A stretch of DNA of 64,000 nt from the NCBI RefSeq assembly GCF_036669915.1, contig NC_089321.1:14302292-14366291 (forward strand), written 5' to 3'. Below the pieces are notes generated by a model, which saw only the letters and a list, made by a program, of their open reading frames with translations, had not been told where the DNA came from and searched no databases. Each line of letters opens with the position of its first letter. Position 1 is the first letter of the stretch. The translations under genes and the position numbers were made by a program. Positions 55,680-64,000 of the stretch are shown here, in pieces. Source of the DNA: Pocillopora verrucosa. Its lineage: Eukaryota > Cnidaria > Anthozoa > Scleractinia > Pocilloporidae.

Positions 55680-57770
55680 ATAATTTCCCGCCCCCTCCCT
55701 CCCTCATATTCCAAATAGAGTTAAAGTGCACCTTTCATAGTCTTTACAATTACTAAAACCAAACAAATAAGCAAACAAACAGACAATAAATACAGCATGA
55801 GATAACAGAGACATGTATTAAAGTTCGTTGTACTCTGGCAGCCCTAACAGTTCTTAACATGATTTTTGACCACAAGAATTTCATACCTTTGGTTTGGGAT
55901 GACCTTAAACTAAAACTCAGCGTATGAATTTTTTAGGTCTCCCGGCTGATTTTATTTTATCATGATTTACACTCATGGCACATGTGAGACATTGAATGCG
56001 TATAACGTGATATAATTAAGACATAAGAACAAGAACGTGACTGCAAGTAGCGCTCATGAGAGCGTCTACAGTTTTCATTTTCTCTCAGCCCTTTTCCGGA
56101 ATGTTTACTGTTATTCTTTGCCCTACGACAACTCATATAAAAACTGTGGCCGATACGAAAAAACAAAAATCATTAACTGTTCCAATGTATTAAAATTGTT
56201 GAGGCAAGATGGAATGGAAAATTACTTTTCCTTACAGACTTTGATGATAAAATCGTCTTTTTGTATCCATCCCCACAATGACCATAGTGCTATTAACTTT
56301 CTCCAAAACTTGTCAGAAAACTGTTTATTGAGTCACAAAATGCCAAATCACAAAAAGAAACAAAATAGAAGATTGCAATGTAATTATCGTGTAAGCGTCA
56401 AATGCAATTACAACAGTTACGCTCCTCAGACCTCTTCCCCGTTCGTGCCTTCGAAGTGTTTTGTCAACTGCTGACCGTGTTAACTGCGGAGCCTATGCAC
56501 CAGTTTCTCGTGTTACGCGCTATAATGCTCCGCATTGCTAAGGTAACTCACACTGCCCTCTTCGAGACCTTCTGAGATACGGTTTGGTTGTCAGACATCT
56601 TCACGAAAGACTTTGAGACTGAAACCCGCAAATACAAGAATAAACGAGAATTTGCATTATCTTTCAAGGTAAGTTTGTTGAATAAATTTATTTGAGGAAC
56701 TGATTTAATTTGCCGATAAACATCTAACATTACATCACAGGCAAAGAAATTCTGTACAGATATGCTATGCAACGCGTCACGAGAGTCTCACAAGCATATG
56801 CCGCCTGTCATGTATTCTTTAGTATCTTTCGATACGTCGAAAAAATCTGGTTTACATTTGTTCAGGTCTTCACTAGTTGTCGCCGTTACGAATTAAACAA
56901 CACCGGTTAAAATAGCAGCTATATTATAGTTCGATACGCGATCCACGTTTGGAGAAGTTTGAGCAGATTTTGCAGGTGAAAATAGTCCGGAGTAATATAT
57001 TATTATCGATATCGATAGAAAGATCTATTTTCGCTCGTCATCAAGAAGAAATACTTTTTAACGGAGTGTGGACAGTTTTAGGCTCTTTCCGAAACAATTT
57101 TGTCAGCGAATCTTTATTCGATAATTTGTCGTAAGATGTTTGTTCTTTCTAAAAGAATTCTCGCGTCCTGCTTTTTCCAAGAATCCTCGCGTCCCATTGT
57201 CCATACCAGCTTTGTTTAATTAAAGACTGACAGATAAGTTTTCCAACAAAAGGCAGCAGATGACTAAAATATTGATCAAAACTAAGCTGTTATGGTCACA
57301 AAAATAGCCTGTTTGCATAATTTAGAAGAAAAAATAAGAGTACTTTGAAAGCGAAGTCCTTGCGACCTTTTCTCGATAACCGCGTTGATAACGACTGACA
57401 AAATATAAGGTTAATGACAAAAGCCGGCGGATCACCAAAATATTGAATAGTACTTAGCTGATAGGGTCACAAAAATTTAAGCTTGTTTTTTATAATTTGA
57501 TAGAAAATCTAAGAGCACTCTTAAAGCGAGCTGATGTTCCAAGAATCCTCGCGTCCCAGCTTTTCTGGAGATTCCACTGACAGATAAAAGTTACCAAGCC
57601 AACGGATTACCAAAATATTGACAATGAACATCTTAGGGTCACAAAAATAACCTGCTTGAATAATTTGAAAGTAAAACTAAGCGCAACTTTAAAGTCAACT
57701 ATATAAAGAACAAAACACAGAGTACTCTGAGTTTTGACGACCGAATTGATTAAAATCAAATACGAGATTT
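55680..57770. repeat. block Q, copy 3
   Basis: Matches the later parts of 15591-18054 and 39960-42332, including TATCGATA near 57010-57017 and the degenerate 190-bp repeat from about 57160. It is more diverged than the other two copies. Open frames here are not conserved among copies. Confidence 0.6.
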
Positions 57771-58545
57771 TAAGGCAAGTTTGCGCGACTTTTTAGATAG
57801 AGACATTTCTAGAAGAACAACAGAAAGCTATAGATATGTTTTTCGAAGGTTACGTCGTCTCCTTTTCGTTACCAACTGGCTATGGCAATATATTAAGCCG
57901 CGCCAGGGATGGATCGCCTCTCTTTTCTAGAAGAAACTACTCACTATATTTATTGTGCCACCTGTTAAAGCTCTCATGGAAGATCAGGTGCATCATCTGA
58001 ATGGTCTTGGGCCAAGAGGATTGTCCGCCTTCAACTTTCGGTCTCTTTAAGAACGGTGCCGCGAAGCTAATGAATTAAAGCTAGTCATGTTTCCTGCAGC
58101 GATCCTTTCGACTAAGAAATATGTTTGCGCGTTTGAGAAATATAGGCTCGTTATAGCTTAAAGCATCTGCAGAAAAAGATGCTGAGTACAATGAAGCTAT
58201 TTGATACAGAGGACTGATTCATTAAACTTTGTAATGAGACGGACCATTGTTTATCGCCAGGGGGGATGGCGGGACGGGAGGATTTTGATTGTGTCATAAT
58301 AAAGTTTACCCCTCCCGAAAGGCTCTGTAAGGTTTTAATGAACCCCCCTCATTGACAGGCAATTATCAATAGTCCCCTCTTAATAGTTTCCAAGGAAAGA
58401 CTGATACCCCTTCGTTCCGTCTGAAAACTTTGTGTTTCCCATAAAATCCTCTCACTCCCCCTTCCCTTTTATTCAAATTAGAGTCAAACTGCACCTTTAA
58501 TGGTCTTATACCACCTGACCTTTAAAAGCGATCGACACAAACCCT
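57771..58545. other. mosaic spacer
   Basis: A unique insert (about 57780-58075) with no recognised gene. It is followed by short pieces of block P/Q sequence (GTTTCCTGCAGCGATCCTTT at about 58089; a TTTATCGCC...TTGTGTCATAATAAAGTTTACC stretch at about 58240). Confidence 0.4.
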
Positions 58546-58720
58546 CTATATATCCACAATCTTGAAGGATGTCTCGTCTTTCATATCGGTGTATATCCAC
58601 AGTCGTGTAGGACTTCTTGTCTTTCATATCGGTGTATAATCACAATCGTGTAGGATTTCTTGTCTTTCATATCGCTGCATGTCCACAATCGTGGAAGATT
58701 TCTTGTATTTTATATCGTTT
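58546..58720. repeat. 43-bp minisatellite, about four units
   Basis: Units of 43 bp contain TCCACAATCGTGTAGGATTT and CTTGTCTTTCATATCG. A single related unit occurs near 62765-62812 in the next array unit, so copy number differs between units. Confidence 0.9.
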
Positions 58721-60401
58721 CCTTCATGTATGGTTTTCGCTGCCTATTAACCTGAAGGCGGGGTAATACAATGTAGGGCGGGAGTCGTGGGGCAGAGGAA
58801 CACAAAAGAATGGAAGGCGGAAGAACGCGGTACAAGAGGTGGGAGGCTGTGACCAACTCCCGGTCTCTTCCTCCCCTTCTCCCCGGTCTCTTCCCCCCCT
58901 TCTCCCTCCCCCCCCTCCCCCGCTAGACACTAATTCTAAGCTGTATCGAATTCAACCATGCATGCAATCAAGGCGTTAACGCATTTGTTGAACTGAAAGC
59001 TTCAATCACTTCGTGTTGGACACAGCATTTTCAAACGGTAAGTGATCGAACAACGTGATCATATTCGTCCGATCAGCGTTAAATAAGCGTAGAATCAGTA
59101 GTCTTTTCGTATATCATTTGAAAATCAGATAACAAAGCACGAACTACTACTGGCATGACAAAACTTTCCGAGTATTACCCACTTTAACGGCAACCAGCCA
59201 ACAAAGTGTTTCCTTTTTAAAAGAAAGAGCTGAAGACTAGTTTTGAAATACTGAAAGTACTACACACTGCAACTAGCTGGATGTTTACCTTTACTCTTTT
59301 ATATTCCGCGATTACGGACGACGCTGAAGACTTATATTCGAATAAGAGTGGTTGAAATCACGGTATAAATGAAATATTAGCCAAATTACATGCGAAAAGC
59401 GAATACAATCGGCGGAGGCTCCCAGTACGATTGGCAAGATAAAACAGCCTATGGAAGATTTAGTAGCAGACAACTGAGCAACTGTGTTATTTACCCTCCA
59501 GGGTAAACCACATCGTTGATCCCTAGCCGACGCACATAATATACACAAAGTATGCCTACTAAGGTGCAAACCACATACAATTCGAGTATTTGATTGCATT
59601 CTTCTCTTAAATGTAGTGAACACGCTCGACGGAAATGTTTAATAGAATATATATGACTCTCCTTTGAAGTGCCATGCTTGGTACGATTTCCGAGAATAAG
59701 TGATGCATGTTGATCTTTTGTTGAATAATTCTTTCGTTTCCACTGGTTTTGATTCTGCAATGGTTTTGGAATAAAGTTACGTCGTAAAGCTACAAAAAAC
59801 TCTCTTTGACAAAAGGGGGCCTTTTTATCAAAGTGGGTTAAGTGAACGAAAATGTTTCAGCGCTTGCTCAAAGTTATAAACTGTTACTATGATATTCGAA
59901 GCAGAAAGTACATGAATATTTGATCAGTACTCACGCACCGTAAAATATATTCAATTTGCTCTAGATCCTTGATAATATTCGTAGTCGAACTGAAGGGTAG
60001 AAGCTTTAAGTGAAGTGAATTGCTCAATCTTTTTATACGACGAATTATATGGATCGGGTCTCATGTTGTCACTTTTCGAATTTAAGATTTTGTAGACAAC
60101 CATATGATTCAATATGGCGAAAATATTCCCTTTCAAACACAAGGTCAAGCTAGCTTGAAGCCATGAATATATCACATAAACAAATCGCAAAGCGAAAAAA
60201 ATATTTACAGGTGTCCTCTGGTAACTGATGTATACACTTTTTGCCGAGGAAACTGAAACAGCGTATTATTATTTTGACAATGCTTACTAAATTATTTTAA
60301 TTACTCTTTTATCTATCATGGTTTGTTCAATTTACACTTGCTTTGTTTTCTTCCTCTTTTTACTAATAAATATTATCTTATTTCAGACTTTGTTATCAAG
60401 A
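58721..60401. repeat. 5' flank of copy E (block R)
   Basis: 58730-59908 is closely matched by 62818-64000. It contains poly-C/poly-T runs (58870-58920) and no gene. From about 60240 it joins the common upstream segment GCGTATTATTATTTTGACAA. The likely UTR acceptor TTTCAG (AG 60385-60386) is 15 nt before the ATG. Confidence 0.6.
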
Positions 60402-62018
60402 ATGGCACAGGAAGGGACCCCAGAGAAAAGGTCCGGTTCCTCGGCATCTGAAGTTAGTCAGATTATATTTGGTGAAAAACACTTGGAGTATCAGTTGAAC
60501 CAGTTTGTCAGTTCCGGTGGCCAGACAGTTAATATCCTCCTGAGTGGAAAGACAGGAGTTGGCAAGTCTTATTTGACAAATGCGCTCCTTGGAGAAAGCC
60601 TTGCAGTAGAAGGATATGACATCGACCCACAAACTGATAACGTAAGCTCCTTTGATATTGACAGTTACTCAACCTTTTAAACTATTAAGAGGTGATTTCA
60701 TTAACGGGTTACTGTGTATTACTTGAAGATAGCAAAAGCAATAATGTGTCGCGTCCTTCTCAGCAGCAGCATGTCTAAACTCCCGCTTTTTTATTTTCTT
60801 CCGAAGAGTCCCATCTTTGATACTCGAAATCAAGAACAAATTATTGAATGCATTTATGGGTATTAGGTAGAAAGTTATCCAAAGAATACGAAAAAACCAG
60901 TTTCCAGTCTCTCTTAGTACAGACGGGGCTTTCCTTTGAATAAAACTTTTTCATGCATTTTTCTCCTGCAACTGAGGTAACATACCAAGACATATCATAA
61001 TGAAATCATTGTTAGAATTGATTGTTGTATTAATCATCTGTTTCATGTCCCTCAGGTAACTGCTTTCGAGGTTGTCAAAAACGGTGTAAGTATCACAGTT
61101 TTCGACACTCCAGGACTTGCAGACGCAACCGGCAATGATGAAGAATACTTGCGGAAAATCAATGAGAAAGTAACCCACTTCGACCTGTTTCTGTTTTGCA
61201 CTGAGATGACCAGTCGGAGATTCCGCACCGACGACTTGGAAACAATAAAGAAGCTTACAGAAGCCTTGGGGGAGAAACTTTGGGAACATGCTCTGGTGGT
61301 TTTAACCTTTGCCAACGAAGTCTCACTATTGCCAGCCAAAAAGAAAGATAACGTATCTGAAGTAACCTTTTTCAATAACCGCTTTTTAGCTTTCAAGAAA
61401 GCCATAAACAAACATTTGGTTGCTATCGGAGTACCTGAGATAACAGTGACTAATCTGCCATTTACGCCAGCCGGGGAGTTGGATGATCCAAGACTTCCAG
61501 ATAGAGAAGACTGGTTAACAGCATTTTGGATCGCAGCTTTCAAACGTATCAACAGGAACGCAAAAGCTGCTTTCCTAATGGCAAATGTCGACCGTATTTT
61601 ACTTTCTTCCACCTTTGGTGAGGGAAACGAAGAAAGCAGAGTAAGGAAAGATGGCAATGTTGTCAATCTTGGCCAGTCCAGTAACGTATCCATGGAAGAA
61701 AGTAATGCAATGAAAGAATTCAGAGCAAAATTGAAAAAGAGCGACTTTGACAAAAGATTGAGCGGCTGTTTGGAGAAAACTGAGACATTTGATGAACCTG
61801 AAGAGGAGTGCCTTACATCAACTGGCCAAGATGCAAAGGTGTCAGGTCCCTCCATCAATGTGGATGAAACGTACTCTGAAGAACTCATTAAGGAGATGTT
61901 GGGCGATGTACCAGTGCAATTCGTCGATGAGCTGGCCGGTGATAAGTTTGATAGAAAGTACCAAACATTCTTCGGCCGACTAACAAAGTACTTTAAGAAG
62001 TCTTACCCAACTTCCTGA
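60402..62018 (+). CDS. AIG1/GIMAP-type GTPase, copy E (two exons, 400 aa)
   Basis: Exon 1 60402-60641, intron 60642-61055 (GTAAGC...CTCAG, phase 0), exon 2 61056-62018. P-loop GKTGVGKS 50-57, DTPG 97-100, LTFANEV in the G4 position. Shares with copy C the TSRRFRT, LLPAKKKDN and PEEEC signature residues and the same C-terminal end. Exon 1 has private changes (GEKHLEYQLNQF, ALLGESLAVEG). Polyadenylation signal AATAAA lies at 62214-62219. The UTR acceptor is present. Frame intact and probably functional. Confidence 0.9.
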
Positions 62019-62574
62019 CCCATTTTAGCTTCAAAGGTGTGACCAGAAGGCGTGTAGAAATGATTAGATGGTGACCTAAAGGGTGAAAAAGAAAAACTGT
62101 GTGCCATTAAAAATATCAGCCAGTTAGACTATGAACGTATAATCTATTAACAAGAATGAACTCTGTATCCTTAAAAGGTTCATGCTACGATTCGGAAATC
62201 AAACGTGCTGTAGAATAAAGGTTCAGATAGATTGCATGTTATATGTAGGCTCGCTAGAGGTCCAAGCGATTTTTTGTTACAAGATAAGACGAGTTTCAAG
62301 CATCTGCATATAAAGTTGTTGAGTACAATGAAGCGATTTGATTCAGAGGACCGATGAATTAAACTTTGAAAAATTTCATTTGTGATTTGTCTTTAATTGG
62401 TGTTCTTAGTAACACCATCAAAAGGAAAGGATTAGAGTTTTTATTTCCGTGCCTGAATTTTACCAGAAGAGACGGACAAAAGTATTTACCAGGCGTGTGT
62501 GAACTTTGAAAGGAGAAAGCCTGGTCCGAATCCTTCTTTGTTTAATGTCCTCATTATACAGTTCTGAAGAGCAG
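62019..62574. other. 3' flank/UTR of copy E
   Basis: Closely matches 36421-36960 (copy C), with AATAAA at 62214. Confidence 0.5.
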
Positions 62575-64000
62575 ACAAGGCCAGCTTGAATCTGTTTATT
62601 CTCTGTCCCTACTTGCGCGTGTTTACTATCAAGCTTCTAATCTCTATGAGACCGACCATTATTTATCGCCTGGGGCGGAATAGCGAAATGGGAGGATTTT
62701 GGTTGTGTCATAAGAGAGTTCTCCCCCTCCCCCGAAAGGCTCTGCAGAGTACTGATACTTTACTATCGCTGTATGTCCACAATCGTATAGGATTTCTTTT
62801 ATTTTATATCGTTTCGTTGATGTATGGTTTTAGCTGCCTATTCACCCGAAGGCGGGGGTAATAAAATAAAGGGCGGGATTCGGGAGGCAGAGCAACACAA
62901 AAGTACGGGAGCGGGAGGCAGAGCAACACAAAAGTACGGGAGGCTTTGCCCAACCCTCAGTCTCTTTCCCCCCCTTCCCCTTCCCTCCCCCCCCCCCCCC
63001 CGACACTAATTCTAAGCTGCAACGAATTCAACCGTGCATGGAATCAAGGCGTTAACGCATCTGTCGAACTGAAAGCTTCAATCACTTCGCGTTGGCCACA
63101 GCAGTTTCAAAACGGTAAGTGACCGAGTAACGTGATCATTTTCATCCAATCGGCGTTAAATCAGCGTAAAATCAGTAGTATTTTCGTATACCATTTGAAA
63201 ATCAGATAATAAAGCCCGAACTCCGACTAGCATGGGAAACCTTTCGAGTATAACCAATTAAACGGCAGCCAGTCATCAACGTGTTTCCTAAAAGAAAGAG
63301 CAGAAGACTAGTTTTACAATACTGAAAGTGCCACACACTGCAACTAGCAGGATGTTTACCTTCACTCTTTTACATTCCGCGATTTCGGACGACGCTGAAG
63401 ACTTATACTGGAATAACAGTGGTTGAAATCACGGCATATATAAAATCTTAGCTTAGTTACACATCCTTAGCAGTATAATCATGTACGAAAAGCGAATACA
63501 ATCGGTGGAGGGTTCCAGTACGATTGACAAGATAAAACAGCCCATGGAAGATTTAGCAAAGGAAAGCTCTGCAAATATGCAATTTACCCTCCGGGGTAAA
63601 CCACACAGTTGATCTTTAACCGAATCACTTATAATATACACAAATCATGCCTGCTTAGCCGCAAACCACACACAGTTCGAGTATTTGATTGCATTCTTCT
63701 CTTAAATGTAGTAAACACGCTCAACGGAAATGTTTAGTAGTAGATATGAATCTCCTTCGAAGTGCCATACTTGGTGCGATTTCCGAGGGTAAGTGATGCA
63801 CGTTGATCTTTAGTTGAATACTTCTTTTGTTTCCACTGGTTTTGATTCTGCAATGGCTTTGGAATAAAGTTTCGTCGTAAAGCTACGGAAAACCCTTTTT
63901 GATAAAAGTGGGCCTTATTATCAAAGTGGGTTAAGTGAACGTAAATGTTTCAGTGCTTGCTCAAAGTTATAAACTGCTATAATGATAGTCGAAGCAGAAA
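62575..64000. repeat. start of the next array unit (block R, second copy)
   Basis: 62818-64000 repeats 58730-59908, including the poly-C tract (62985-63001). In the previous unit the GTPase start lies 494 bp after the point that corresponds to the window's end. No gene is seen inside the window. Confidence 0.7.

Noticed and set aside
56037..56474. A 145-codon Cys-containing frame, with partial equivalents at 40144-40476 and near 16290
   Set aside because: It lies in duplicated block Q. The frame is broken or shortened in the other copies, and no coding bias or motif was seen.
58870..59000. Minus-strand Gly/Arg-rich frame near 58724-58930
   Set aside because: It is produced by poly-C/poly-T low-complexity sequence.

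Overview
This is eukaryotic, AT-rich, intron-containing DNA dominated by repeats. It is most probably from a cnidarian, and a stony coral is my best guess (inference). The grounds are the multi-copy AIG1/GIMAP-type GTPases, the piggyBac, hAT, Tigger and non-LTR elements, and a virus-like element with gene types I associate with cnidarian genomes. No rRNA, tRNA or CRISPR was found.

The backbone is a tandem array of closely related two-exon AIG1-type GTPase genes, all on the + strand: copy A 13434-15026, B 29065-30663, C 34808-36420, D 47258-48805 and E 60402-62018. Each has a 240-nt first exon carrying the P-loop, a phase-0 intron of 351-414 bp, and a 948-963-nt second exon with the rest of the G domain and a C-terminal tail, giving proteins of 395-400 residues. 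All five reading frames look intact. A second, more divergent subfamily ('type 2') survives only as pieces: first exons at 4549-4731 plus 8474-8529 (interrupted) and 24025-24261 (intact), and C-terminal exons at 9987-10211, 25438-25463 and 37502-37730. The ancestral unit therefore seems to have held one type-2 and one type-1 gene, which then amplified and eroded. Flanking DNA duplicated with the genes: block P (about 10.55-13.43, 25.79-29.06, 31.21-34.81 and 38.05-39.93 kb) and block Q (15.59-18.05, 39.96-42.33 and 55.68-57.77 kb). The block at 58.73-59.91 kb recurs at 62.82-64.00 kb, so a further copy is predicted just beyond the right edge.

Mobile DNA is layered on this array. At 1252-4165 (- strand) lies a four-exon piggyBac transposase gene that can be read as one 677-residue frame. 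A second copy of its 5' half at 22626-23644 is cut in exon 3 by a hAT-like element (19579-22625, 792-residue transposase). A 3742-bp element with long inverted repeats and perfect TTAA target duplications (4732-8473) splits a type-2 GTPase exon and itself holds a truncated non-LTR retroelement. At 42333-47001 a 4.67-kb element with about 300-bp inverted repeats and a 6-bp GAGGAA duplication carries several decayed genes on both strands. It looks like a non-autonomous Polinton/Maverick-type virus-derived element and is the most unusual object here. A short TTAA-flanked MITE family appears six times.

The 49.1-55.6 kb interval is the least duplicated stretch. It holds MITEs and weak signs of a minus-strand gene starting near 55.5 kb, but no product could be identified.
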